From assembly GCA_002914805.1 (NCBI GenBank), contig JXTB01000030.1, positions 377,175-441,174 of the forward strand: a stretch of 64,000 bases of DNA. Reading direction: 5' to 3'. The position numbers and the translations under genes were made by a program. The notes beneath the pieces were generated by a model. The model was not told where the DNA came from and did not search any database. It saw nothing but the letters and a program-made list of their open reading frames with translations. This document shows positions 34,086 to 45,150 of this stretch, piece after piece. This DNA is from Parasponia andersonii (taxonomy: Eukaryota > Streptophyta > Magnoliopsida > Rosales > Cannabaceae). Position 1 is the stretch's first letter; every line of letters begins with the position of its first letter.

Positions 34086-36580
34086 TTTAAAATCCTAAAT
34101 TTTGTAAGGGTAATTAAGTAATTTTACTTCAAGGGCAATTTGATAATTTTATAGTTTTGGATTAATTAAAAAAAAATCAGAAATAAATTTGGTATTGAAT
34201 CTAGACAAGATAGAGTCTAGGTGAATTTGGGGCAAAAGTGAAAAAGAAATTTCAACTGGGGTCAAAAGTGTAATTAGGAAGGAACTAAAGTGAAAGAATC
34301 TTTTTAAAATTGTGGCCAAAGTGGAATTTCATAAACTTATTTTTCTGTCGAATCAGATTGCACCACGTGTCCCACTGCTACAGGTTTTAAAAATTGCATA
34401 AAAACCCCTCATTTCTCCTTTCTTCTCTACGGAACCCCCCGATCCACTCTCTCAGCTACTGTTCATTCGCCGAGCCACTGGCCGCCGCCATGCCAGACGC
34501 ACCCACCCACCGTGACCGAAAGACACCAAAGAACCAGCGCCGGGTACTGCCGCCGTGAACCACCACCTCTCGTCAAAGAAATCGTAGCCCGAAGCCACCG
34601 CCTGCCGATCGATTTTTTGCCCGCCGTTCCGCCGTCCAACGTCTGATCACCGCACCACCACCACCGTTGGATTCGTCTCGACTCCAGCTTTCATTTTCGA
34701 CCACTCTCGGCCTCCAACTCGGCTCCGGTGAGAAGTTCATTACTGCAACAATATTTTAATATTTAATTTTTATGGTATTTTCATAATTATTTCGGAATTG
34801 AGTTGTTTTTTCTAAGAAACTTTTACCACGTGATAGAGGAGTTTGAAACATGAAATTCCATGATTTTTAAGTGTTAAAACGATAATTGGAAGATCGTTAA
34901 TTATCGGGATGAAAATGTGGTATTTTTCTAATTATTTTCAAAATGTGGTATTTTTATACTTTTCAGATTTTGAGCCCATTTAATGTTCGGGACCTCGAAA
35001 CTAAATTCTGACTTCGAATTTGGACTCAGTGAGAACAAGACATGAAGTTTAATATAAAATATCACTATTTTCCAAAATGGCACAAAAATCGAGAAAATAG
35101 TTCTTGAATTGCACCGTTTTGCGTGCCACGGGCCGGATCTGTACCGGGACCCGTTTTCGATGAACTTTATATCTAAACCAACATTTTTGGGTGTTCTGAA
35201 TTCAGTGGTGATCTCTGTTTCTCAATCCGAGACTCCGTTTGAAAAGTCAACTTTTCAAGTGAACATGACGAGATTCGAAAACAACTATCCAAATAACCCG
35301 GTAATCAATTGAGGATATTTCTAGCGTCGTTAGCTCAACGTAATTACTATTTCGAGATAGGGTATTCAATTTCCTTGTTTTCTATTATTTTCATTAAAAT
35401 TTGAATTTATTCTGAAAAACGAAATTTCGTGATTTTATTAAATTGAATTATTTGAATAGTTATTTTAATGAACTATGAATTTGTGAAACATTGTAGACTG
35501 CTCTAGATATTTTTAAATATGATTTTATACAAGTTTTTATACTTGGATTTTGGTAAAACCATAGAAACTCTACTTTTGGATTTTAAAGTACAAAATGGAT
35601 TTTAATTAACAATTAGAGCATGTCTAGAATGTTAAACCACTGTATGGTTATTTGAGACTCTATATATTGCACATTTCATATGATCATGCATGAGAGTCGT
35701 CTTAGGCATCACAGTATTGTAGTAGGCGGACTAGCACACCCGCCTTCAATGAGAGCCCGTAAACCCGCGCGGTTTATTTTCTGACTATCTCCATTCAGTA
35801 GGCGTAGGCATTCGGTGCCCTTCCAGTTCGGTAAGATTTGACACATGGGTGTCCCTCCAGTTTTCAGAGATAGATGTCAAGTAGAGAGAACTCAATACAT
35901 GTTGTATAAGTTGCTATAATTGTGATGAGAGGATGAGAACTTATGTGATGTGTTGATTTATGTGATGTGCATTATGCTTATTTTAATTGAGACTTTTATA
36001 TGTTTTGACCTGGATATCTGGTTTTGGTTTTTGGCATAGTTTTCTGTAAATGGTTTAAATCCTTAATATTTATAGAAATGTTTTCCAATACTACTAACCA
36101 TGCAGATGTTTTAAGATTTATAAAAGATTTTCCCAAAAGGGAAATTGGGTAAACTACTGGGCAATTTATGCTCACCCTCCCTACTTTCTCCATAGGTGGT
36201 GTCCCGTGTGACATTGACAATCAACAAGCGGAATAAGAAGTTACCTTTTATTCGTAGTTTGAGACTTGATATTGCTAGGAGTGTGAATACAAGACTCGTG
36301 TTTAAGTCTTGTTAAATATATGGACATTGCTAGTATTCATGTGAAGTGTGTTACTTTGAAAATGTCTGTAACTATATATGCCACTCTAGCTTGATGTTGA
36401 GGTGTGAATGATGATGCTCAGTGAACTATCTGAGAATTTAATTTTTCTTATAATTTTTCAGTCTGTGTTTATTGGTGACTATGAACTGTGGGATAGGTCC
36501 ACTGATTGGAATTCAAAAAAAAAATTCCAATTTTTGTGAAATTCCTCTTCTGCCACTACCCTGGGGTTTGGGTCGTGACA
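34086..36580 (+). mobile_element. Solo LTR (2.5 kb) inserted in gag of the Athila-type element, TSD TTATC
   Basis: TTATC occurs at 34081-34085 and 36581-36585, and the segment between them is unrelated to the surrounding gag. The right end GGGTTTGGGTCGTGACA is a typical plant LTR terminus. The left end reads TTTAAAATCC instead of TG. On the plus strand a TATA-like GCATAAAAACCCC at about 34,397 precedes a GC-rich leader. The 3' part has the CTCACCCTCCCTACTTTCTCCATAGG-type region common in large plant LTRs. No internal coding region is present, so it is a solo LTR left by LTR-LTR recombination. Removing it with one TSD copy restores a continuous gag frame, which confirms the boundaries. Confidence 0.85.
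34490..34558 (+). CDS. 22-codon ORF in the GC-rich leader of the solo LTR
   Basis: An ATG in a strong context (GCCGCCGCCATGC) opens MPDAPTHRDRKTPKNQRRVLPP and stops at TGA 34556-34558. It lies about 90 bp after the TATA-like sequence, in a GC-rich island unlike the rest of the window. Very basic and Pro-rich; no family known. It may only be a leader uORF. Confidence 0.3.
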   Translation: MPDAPTHRDRKTPKNQRRVLPP

Positions 36581-37534
36581 TTATCAATCCTCCAGCTACA
36601 ATTTGGGCGATTTCTTTAACCAGGATTATAAGTTTGAGAATATGGATTGGCATTTGGTCCTTTGAATATATTTAAAACATTAGCTTTCTTATAAAGATAT
36701 TCCTTAAAAGAAAGTAGAATTGGACAATCATTAGTTGAGTGATCATTAATTTCATAAATGTGATACATAATTTCTTGCACAGATTTTACTTGACCACTCT
36801 TTTTCATTTCAAGTACCTTTACTTTTCTAGCTAAGGACACAAGTTTGGCTTGGAACTCGTGATGTTTCCTAAGATTCTACATCCCTCCACTAGATACAAA
36901 GGGTTGAGTTTTGGTAGGTACCTCACAAGTTCCTTCAGTGTCCCAATTTTTTGCATTTTCAACTAGTAAGTCTAAGTATTCAATTGTCTCATTAGAGTCT
37001 TTATATTCAAAGTGTCATTGCACATTATTTCAACCATTTGCCTATCTTTAGGTGTTAATCCCTCCTGAAATGTGAAATAACCTCCACGTCTCAAAATCAT
37101 GGTGATGACAAGTTTTAAGTAATTCTTTATTACTGGTATAAAATTTTCAAAAACTATTGTTGCATTTCATCCCAAAAACCAATAGAACCTGACTTAAGAT
37201 TTTGTAGCCATGTTTTAGCTTTATCATTTAATGAAAAGGAAAAAAACTTAAGTCTAATGGTATTCATGCTATAATTTTGGTCATTATAAGTGTTACACGC
37301 CTCTTCAAACTTCCTCATATGCAAATATGAATTTTCTAAATCTAATCCATGAAAATTTGGTAAAAGTTGAACAATTTTTGGCCTATAATTGAAATAAGAT
37401 GCAGTGGGAGGAAAAGCTAGATAAGAGGGTGCATTTATTCTTATGGACTTCATGTGATCTTTTAGTGTTCTAGGTCTATTTTAGTCATTATATATAGAAT
37501 GATTATCTTCTTGGTCAATTTGATTTTTGGCCAT
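36581..37534 (-). pseudogene. 5' half of gag (Athila-type element)
   Basis: The likely start is the ATG at 37534 (MAKNQIDQEDNHS), with a TAA 17 codons later, then MKSIRINAPSY. The conserved Athila gag core follows (VQLLPNFHGLDLENSYLH, IRLKFFSFSLNDKAKTWLQN). After frame changes comes the zinc-knuckle part near 36,760-36,700 (CPILLSFKEYLYKKANVLN) and NPYSQTYNPG. The frame is interrupted at 36,581 by the solo LTR. Confidence 0.85.
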
Positions 37535-37713
37535 ATTTTCAAGAAAAATTAAAGGCTTCTTAACAAATCTATTACCTGATGAGTGTAACCAAATTTTTAT
37601 TTAAATAAAGAACAAGAAAGGGAAAAAAAACATTATCAACAAGAAAGAAAATGAACAAGAAAAGAGATAAAAAGAAATGAAATGAAATTATAGTTTGTAG
37701 AATAAATTTTAGC

Positions 37714-37731
37714 TCCCCAGCATCGGTGCCA
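37714..37731 (-). promoter_or_regulatory. Primer binding site, tRNA-Asp type
   Basis: On the minus strand TGGCACCGATGCTGGGGA matches TGGCGCCGTTGCCGGGGA, the tRNA-Asp-complementary site of Athila elements, at 15 of 18 positions. It lies 6 nt inside the LTR end at 37738. Confidence 0.8.
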
Positions 37732-37737
37732 AAAACT

Positions 37738-39335
37738 TGACTAGTTCAAATTAATGAAGTCTTCTCCTAAGTCAAGAGTGCCAAAGTAATAAATTACTGA
37801 ACAAGACCAAGGTCGATCCATAAGAAAATTAGTGAATAATACAAAACTATATAATATATATTTCCATAGTAAAAAGGATGAGAAAGAGAGAGAGAGTTTG
37901 TTGTAGGATGATTATAACAGTATGAAACAAAGTGACAAAATATAGTCATATGAAATTGTAAAATTAAATGCGGGCTAAGAATAAGGGATTGTCTCTTGGG
38001 AACATCAAATAAGTTTAATCTAAACTATTTTATCACTCAATTGAAATCTGTACACAATAGAAGTTCTAATCGAAAGATTTATCATCAAATGTCTATTATT
38101 AGTTATTTATGTGATTATATTAGTTTTCTTAATTACCTTCTTTGATAACGCTAATCTTTGAAAATGTGGTCAAACATTCATATTGACATCTTATATCTAT
38201 GAAAAATCATTCCTTCTTAGCAGAAACAGTACAAAAGTAATTAAGTATTTTTTATGTCAAAGATTGAATATAATGAATCAAGACTCACTACTAAATAAGG
38301 AGGGTATTAAGACTAATTAAAAAAATTAAGTTATACATGTATAATAATGATTAAAGGATATAAATAGTGAGGTCTATCTAGAATATAAATTATACCTATT
38401 CTTCCCCCAAGATATTCACTGTTTCATCTTAGCAATATGCAAGATTAAGTAGACATGACGAAGAAGAACAACAAGTATGAACACAATATGAATATAGCTT
38501 TAACTATAAAACTCTTACTATTTTGAAGGCAAAGTAAGATTCTAACAATATGAATAACAAGAAAAGAATAAAAGAGAGTGATCTTGATCTCAAACTAAGA
38601 TACCTCCTAAGTATAGCTTCAGTATTTATTTATAAGAAAAGTTAGAAATACAAAGTCAAAATTTGTAGGCTAAGGATAAGTATAATGTGGCATGTTGTTT
38701 TGGCAAATTTATTTCCTCCCAAAGACATATCTGAAACTCAACCAATTTGGATGAACTAGGTCTTGATCAAAGAAGAAAAAGTGAAGCTATCTCTTATGGT
38801 TCAGATGGTACTAAAAATATATTAATCATGGCTGTATTTCTTGATTTGAAGCAAAATAGTAAAGATAGGATTTGTTGAGTCAAAACTGGTGACTAATTTT
38901 ATCATCTGGAAAGATCTGATCTTTTTGTGTATGTATTCATATCATCAAAAATCACTCGATATGGGATTGCATTGAAGCGAGAATAGGCCAAATATTAAAG
39001 TATGTCTGGCTAAATGTGAATGCAATCTAATTCCAAATTTTTCCAATTATGATCCAAAACAAAATGATCTGGGCTATTCTTGTGAGTTGGATTTAGTAGG
39101 ACATTGGGTCTAAATTCCACAAGTTCAAGAATTAGATTAATCTCTTATATAGTTTAAAATATGTGCTTATTTTACAAAATATGCACCGAAATGAACATTT
39201 AATAGGAATAGAGACGATTCTTACTTTTATGCCTATATTTATAAAAGTGCTTTATATTATAAAATTTAATGATACTTTTAAGCGTATAATGATGATATAA
39301 TTCCTTAATAAATATACATAATTAGACGTTCTTCA
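37738..39335 (-). repeat. 5' LTR of the Athila-type element
   Basis: Read on the minus strand it begins TGAAGAACGTC at 39335 and ends TAGTCA at 37738. Its inner 220 bp repeat at 30850-31070. A TATA-like CTTATAAATAAATACTG lies near 38,620-38,636 on the minus strand. The outer boundary rests on the TG and the near-match of the flanking CCTGA with CCTGT on the other side, so it is less sure than the inner one. Confidence 0.7.
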
Positions 39336-40235
39336 CCTGAACTAAAGAAAATAGCTAAAAATTATTTTACCATATTCAACTGCATACTCATTAATAAAGG
39401 CTTTTTTTCCTACAAATATGTAGAGATCATGCAAACGGTTGGACAGCTCATTGAGATTATGTCCACGATATATAAGTACATCGTTTTGTCGTTTCTGTCA
39501 TTCAGCTTTCAGTACATTAATATATATTGTTGTGGGTTTTGGAATTGCTACTAGATTCTAGTCAATAACATAAAACATCTTTAGTGCAATCAAGAGGAAT
39601 ATTAGTTTGTTTTGCTAGTTGGTGAAATTTGTCCCATCAAACCAATCTAGTTTTACTATGTCTTACTTCAACTGTTTAATTGTGATAAAATTTGTTTCAA
39701 TCTTCAGGACAGATAACACTTTAAGATTATTAGCTTTGACATGTGACTTGAAATACGTATTGAATACGTTTTCTTTAAAGCCTAATATACCCCCTCTCGG
39801 TAGAGATTGCTCGTGGATGTCACAAAAAATTACTACTAGAATAAGACAAGCTTTAGTAAATCTGCAGTAAGCGATAGTGAAAAGTTCACAAAAACAGGAA
39901 AATTAAGAACTAATTATTTCTATTTTCTTTATTGTGTTTTATAATAAAAGAGAAAACTTTTGGATGAAAAGATATGTTTGTTGGAAAAGATATGTCTTTG
40001 GAAAAACACGTCTATTGAAAAAATATATCTATTAGAAAAACTCTCGTCGAAAAAACCTCAATTTTCAATTTAAATATTTAAAAATAATTATCTTTTATTT
40101 GAAAAATAAAATAAAAGGTAATTGCATTTTCTTGTTAGAAAAACCTCGCTTTTCAATTTAATCATTTAAAAATAACTATATTTTATTTAATTCTTTTATA
40201 TTTAAACATTTAAAAATAATAATCTTTTATTTAAA
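39336..40235. other. Intergenic DNA, nothing recognised; AT-rich repeats from 40,020
   Basis: The 83-codon plus frame at 39,619-39,870 has no known motif and no splice or promoter context. From about 40,020 the sequence becomes a degenerate array of TTTAAA-ATTTAAAAATAAT words that continues into the duplicated segment. Confidence 0.5.
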
Positions 40236-42765
40236 AAATTAAATAAAATATAATTGTAATTCCTAATTGAAAAAACCTAGGTATTTTTAATTTAAACATA
40301 TAAATATAATTAAATTTTAATTAATTATTTTCAATTTAACATTTAAAAATAATTCTATTTTATTTAAAATTACAATGTGAAAAGTAAGATTCACTGTGGC
40401 CACCCTTCTCATAAGATTACCAAAAAACAACAAACAAACTTACCTAAAACAAGAAAAGAAAGTCTAATCACAATTACTTTTGAAGTTATATCATAGGCAA
40501 TCAGGCAATTTGTCCAACTTATTCTTTAATCAATATACTATATGTCACCACTTATAAAAATTAAGTAAATAAATAAATTACCAAAATAACCAAAAGAAAA
40601 GGAAATATTTTTTACTTAACCAAAACAATAAAAGAAAGTCTTAATCAAATTTGAAACTTATTTTCTTCTCTAATCTCTAATTATTGTATGTACAAAAATT
40701 TGAACTCACCTTATCACGGACAATGATAAATAAAAAAACAATATAGGGTCTTAATTAAGGATTTTGGAGTCTTATAACCAAGAAACCAGAGTAAGGTTTT
40801 TTCTTTTTTTTTTCCTGATAAATTTAAAAGTAGTGGCTTTTTTCAAGAGAGAAGAGAGGAGAGATCATCATCATCATCATGATCTTTATCAGTATGGGAT
40901 TCTCTCTTTTTAAAACATTTAATTAAATTAAAAGAGAAAGCTCCTAATCCATTTAATTATATATTTATATATATGTAAGATTTATTTTTATAATTATAGT
41001 TGCCACGTGTTGTGACAAGTATAAGTGCACCTCTCACGAAAGATTTGTACATAATCCTCTAACATTTAAATACAATTACAAAGTATCTAACTTTTCTTTC
41101 CTTTCTAATATGGAACTAATGTTATGTCTCACTCATTGACTCCTAAAAATTTAAGTGTTTTTGCCTAAAAGCTCTAAGATCCTTTATATATATATATATA
41201 TATATATATACTAGTCACTCAAAAGGATATGAGAAGACCCTAAAACATGGTGGATACTTCTAGAATGATCAAGAGAGGTTTTGGCCATACTAGAAGACTC
41301 TAGTTAGCGCTACTAAGTCCTAAAAGATTCTAAACAAAGTCAGTTAGTACTAGATAGCTCGAGATGACCCTAGAAGCTCCTAGAATAGCTTAGAAGAGCA
41401 AAAAAGATGGGTGAACTTCTTGAAAAAATCCAGGTCATGCTTATTCTAGATTTCTCTTTATAAATATCTTTGTAGATATTATTATTTTATTTGAGAAGAT
41501 TCTAGACCCTTTGTAAGATCATGTCACTTGGCATGATCATAATCGTTGGTTGAGTTAAGTTTTGTCTATATAAAGAACCCTTTGAGTTCATGAGAGAATT
41601 ATAAGTATTCTTAAGAGTAATTTAAAACTTTCATTCACTTAAACTCTTATACTTGCCACTTTGTCTCAAAATTGTCCATGCTAAGTATTGCAGGATTGTC
41701 TCATCTAAGGCAAAGGTAGTGATACTAAGCACAAAAAATGTTTAGCCCATTCTTTTTGTCTCTTGAGAGAGAAAAAATATCTCTCTTTTTTTTAATATTA
41801 AAACAATATTATCTAACACTTTTTTTTTCAAAGGAATATTATCAACACTTTTGCTAAACCCAAAAAAGGAAGAAGAAGTGTTGAAGATTATTTGAATTAT
41901 GACAAATGATATATCATTTTGAGCAAGTTCCTTTCTTTTTTCCTAGAAAATTCTTATAAGACATTATTAGTATTTAATAAATTATTAATCAATATAAGTT
42001 ATTAATTAATAAAAAGAGCTATTATCAATATTATGTATAATACTAATTAATTAGTTTTTGACACTCCAGGCAATCCTAAGGCGCCATTTATTTTTTGGTA
42101 AGGCTAGAAATCCCAATTGTTTAATACAACTTAACATAGCAGGTGATTTGTATTCAATTGATGAATTTAGACTTACTACAAATAAGTTTGAAAGCAATTC
42201 AGTAGTACCAAAAAAATTATATTATAAGATGAGATACTTGTCATTATTCTATAGTAATATCTACAACTTCATAATTTTGTAATAGAAAAAAATCACAAAA
42301 TTATCCTCCTCGTGTTACAAATCGAATACAAACTTTTCCTTTTCACCTAATTTGGTCAAACTTGAGCTGCGAAAAAAAATAAATAAACTTGTTATTGTTA
42401 ATTAAAAGTGTATGGCGAGAGAGTGGTTGGCTGGTTGCAATGTCAACGAGGTATGAAATTATCAACAAATCAACAGAGACTAATTGCAAATAATCGTATG
42501 CAAGGCATGATTAATTTCATTTTAAGATGTGCATAAAAAGAAAAAGTATGGTGTTTTCTAATAATTCAAACTTAGTAAGATGAATAGATGTTTAAAGGAA
42601 CTCAATTAGCGGTTAATATCTTATTAATCTTGTTTGCATAAGGCCATAGCAAGGATAATTTTGGCATTTGGAATGTCTAAATATAATTAGGAAGGGGGAT
42701 GAAATTTATACTAATTTGTTGATCCAATGGGATACTTTCTCAAAACTCATGGGTAAATCATGCAT
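40236..42765 (+). repeat. Direct segmental duplication, copy A
   Basis: This segment aligns in order with copy B (42,946-44,872). Shared landmarks include TTAAATTTTAATTAAT (40,310 / 43,010), GTGCACCTCTC (41,025 / 43,130), TTTAGCCCATTCTTTTTGTC (41,740 / 43,240) and GAGAGTGGTTGGCTGGTTGC (42,419 / 44,535). Copy A keeps about 620 bp (40,375-41,000) that B lacks and carries a 604-bp LTR-like insertion. Its 42,058-42,282 frame is a chance ORF in non-coding DNA. Confidence 0.88.
41120..41723 (+). mobile_element. Putative solo LTR (604 bp) with heat-shock-element-like motifs, TSD ACTAA
   Basis: ACTAA flanks the segment at 41115-41119 and 41724-41728. Copy B has the uninterrupted site (ACTAA at 43223-43227), so this is an insertion. 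It starts TGTTATGTC and holds a clear TATA box CTATATAAAG at 41566-41575 with a leader after it. Before the TATA are TTCTAGAA (41258-41265), GAAGCTCCTAGAA (41373-41385) and GAAGATTC (41495-41502), all of the nGAAnnTTCn type bound by heat-shock factors. The 3' end reads AGTGAT rather than CA. The layout recalls heat-responsive Copia LTRs, but the family is not identified. Confidence 0.6.
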
Positions 42766-43632
42766 TTCTCCTAAATCTAGACGAGATTCATCCAACTCCA
42801 GATTGGACAGCAAGAAATCCAAAATCTAAGATTGATTTCTAAGAGATAAAGCTGTGTTTGGTGGATCATATTGAACTGCGTTAGCTTAAGCACATTGTAA
42901 CAATTTTGCGTTTACAACCTTAATTATCTTGATAGCAAGTGTTTTTATTAAATAAAATATAATTCCTGATTGAAAAACCTCGGTTTTTTAATTTGAACAT
43001 GTAAACATAATTAAATTTTAATTAATCATTTTCAATTTAATATTTTAAAATAATTATTTTTTATTTAAGTCATCTATTTATTTAAAAAAAATTAAATTTA
43101 TTTTAAAAAATTAAATTACGTGACAAATACAAATGCACCTCTCTCCAGAAATTTGGACATAATCCTCTAATGTTTAAATACACTTATAAAGTATCCAAAT
43201 TTTATTTCCCTTCCAATATGGGACTAAGCACAAAAGGTATTTAGCCCATTCTTTTTGTCTTTTGAGAGAGAAAAAAATGTTTCTTTGTCTATATATTTAA
43301 ACAATATTATCAACATTTATTTAAAAAATGAATATTATCAACCGTTTTTTTTTTAAGGAATATTATCAACACTTCCATTAAACCAAAAAAAAAAAAGTAA
43401 AAGAAGAAGAAGAAGTGTTGAAGATTATTTGAATTGTGACAGATGATATATCATGGTGAGCAAGCTCCTTTCCTTTTTCCTGGAAAAATTCTTACAATAT
43501 ATTATTAGTGTTTATTAGGTTATTAATCAATGTAAGCTATTAATCAATAAGAGGAGCTATTATCAATATTGGTGTATAATACTAACTAATTAGTTTTTGA
43601 CACTTCAAGCAATCCTAAGATGTCATTTATTT

Positions 43633-43815
43633 GACGAAGTAGATTGACTCAAATGGTAAGAGTATCTGTTATTTAGGATCTTAGTCCTAAGTTCAAGTCA
43701 CACCGGAAACTTACTATCTCCAATGGGATGAGATGGGGATAGAGTAGTAATAGTATTTTCTTTTAATTTGTAATAAATGAAAGTCATTATTTAAGTCTCA
43801 ATTTTCTTTTAAAAA
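43633..43815 (+). mobile_element. tRNA-derived SINE, 183 bp, TSD ATGTCATTTATTT
   Basis: A 13-bp perfect direct repeat, ATGTCATTTATTT, flanks it (43620-43632, 43816-43828), and copy A of the duplication shows the empty site. The 5' part has pol III promoter-like boxes: A-box TTGACTCAAATGGTAAGAG and B-box AGTTCAAGTC, about 45 bp apart as in a tRNA. The 3' end is T/A-rich (TTTTCTTTTAAAAA). Length, promoter boxes and long TSD fit a plant tRNA-type SINE. It has no coding sequence and depends on a LINE for movement. Confidence 0.82.
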
Positions 43816-43830
43816 ATGTCATTTATTTTT

Positions 43831-44190
43831 GGGATATTATCATTTTTATACCTTGCATTTTGATGCTTTGTTCAAATTATACCTTCTGTTTTAGTTATTA
43901 TCAACATTGACTCTTAGATTTGAAATCTGTTACAAATTTATACCCTGACATCAATTTAGAGCAGTTAATTTACCAAGTTGCTGTTTAAAAAATTGAAAAT
44001 ATACCATATAAAAACTGATCTGAGAATAAGTTTATTAAATCATCTTAGTAAATTAACTGTTCTAAATTAGTGTCAGGGTATAAATTTGTAACAAATATAA
44101 AATCTAAAGGTCAATATTGATAATAACCAAAACAGAAAGTATAAACTGAACAAAGTATCAAAATACAGGGTATAAAAATGATAATTTCCC
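43831..44190. mobile_element. Mutator-type MITE, 360 bp, TSD TTTATTTTT
   Basis: The ends are inverted repeats: GGGATATTATCATTTTTATA at the left and, reversed, GGGAAATTATCATTTTTATA at the right. The similarity runs about 150 bp inward so the element is nearly a full palindrome. The 9-bp TSD TTTATTTTT is perfect (43822-43830, 44191-44199), the length typical of Mutator-like elements. The target lies in the second copy of the SINE's TSD, so this insertion came after the SINE. No coding sequence. Confidence 0.93.
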
Positions 44191-45150
44191 TTTATTTTTT
44201 AATAATGCTAGAATTCCACGTTTTAAGTACAACCTAACATAGCTAATGATTTGCGTTCAATTAGTGAATATAAACTTACGACAAATAAGTTTGAAAACAT
44301 TTAAGTGGTACCTAAAAAAAATTGTAATATAAGATGAGATAAGTAGCATTATTCTCTATATCTAAAGTAATATCTACAACTTCATAATTTTGTAATAGAA
44401 AAAATCACAAAATTATCCTCCTCTAGTATTACAAATGGAATACGAACTTTACCCCTTCATCTAATTTGGTCAAACTTCAGCTACGAAAATAAAAAAAATT
44501 AAACTTGTTATTGTTGATTAAAAGTGTACGGCTAGAGAGTGGTTGGCTGGTTGCAGTGTCAACAAGGTATGAAATTATCAGCAAACCAATAGAGATTAAT
44601 TGCAAATAATCATATGCAAGGCATGATTAATTTTATTTTAAGCTGTATCTAAAAAGAAAAAGTACGGTGTTTTCTAACAATTCAAACTTAATAGGATGAA
44701 TAGATGCTAAGAAACTCAATTAGCTGTTAATATTTTATTAATATTGTTTGTATAAGGCCATAGCAAGGATAATTTTGGCATTTAGAATGTCCAAATATAA
44801 TTACGGGTGGGTAGAAAATTTATACTAATTTATTGATCCAATGGGATACTTCTCAAAACTCATAGATAAATCAAGAGAGACCCACAACTTGGTCCGAATA
44901 GCAAAAATTAACGAAAGAAATAAGCTGGCGATGCCTCAATTCATTTACACAATGTACGCTGGCTTCCCAACATAGACAGAATCTTAATTGCACTGAGCCA
45001 GTGTACTCGAACAAAATACTCTAGATAAACTTTATATATTACCCCAATGCATGGGACAAATAATATAGATTTTCAAGTGCGGAAGTACCTGGAAAATTAG
45101 AACCCCACAAAGAAATTCACTCGAAACCTAAATCCGTTCACTTCACCCTG

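Larger units (their letters stand above)
30850..39335 (-). mobile_element. Athila-type Ty3/gypsy element, integrase-less, split by a solo LTR
   Basis: On the minus strand the order is LTR (37738-39335), primer site of the tRNA-Asp type, gag, protease, RT, RNase H, then directly a remnant of the other LTR (30850 to about 31,070). The gag start (QLLPNFHGLDLENSYLHMRKFEE), the protease neighbourhood and the RT wording match the Athila group. Integrase, the 3' spacer and most of the 3' LTR are missing, so one deletion joins RNase H to the LTR tip near 31,100. A possible TSD is CCTGT at 30845-30849 against CCTGA at 39336-39340. A 2,495-bp solo LTR sits inside gag. All coding parts carry stops. Confidence 0.88.
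42946..44872 (+). repeat. Direct segmental duplication, copy B
   Basis: It aligns with copy A as described there, apart from the roughly 620-bp and 604-bp gaps. It carries two insertions absent from copy A, a SINE at 43,633 and a MITE at 43,831. It ends at CTCATAGATAAATCA, directly before the 3' flank of the oligoribonuclease gene. About 180 bp without similarity (42,766-42,945) separate the copies. Confidence 0.88.

Noticed and set aside
39619..39870. 83-codon plus ORF
   Set aside because: No recognisable domain, splice context or neighbouring exon.
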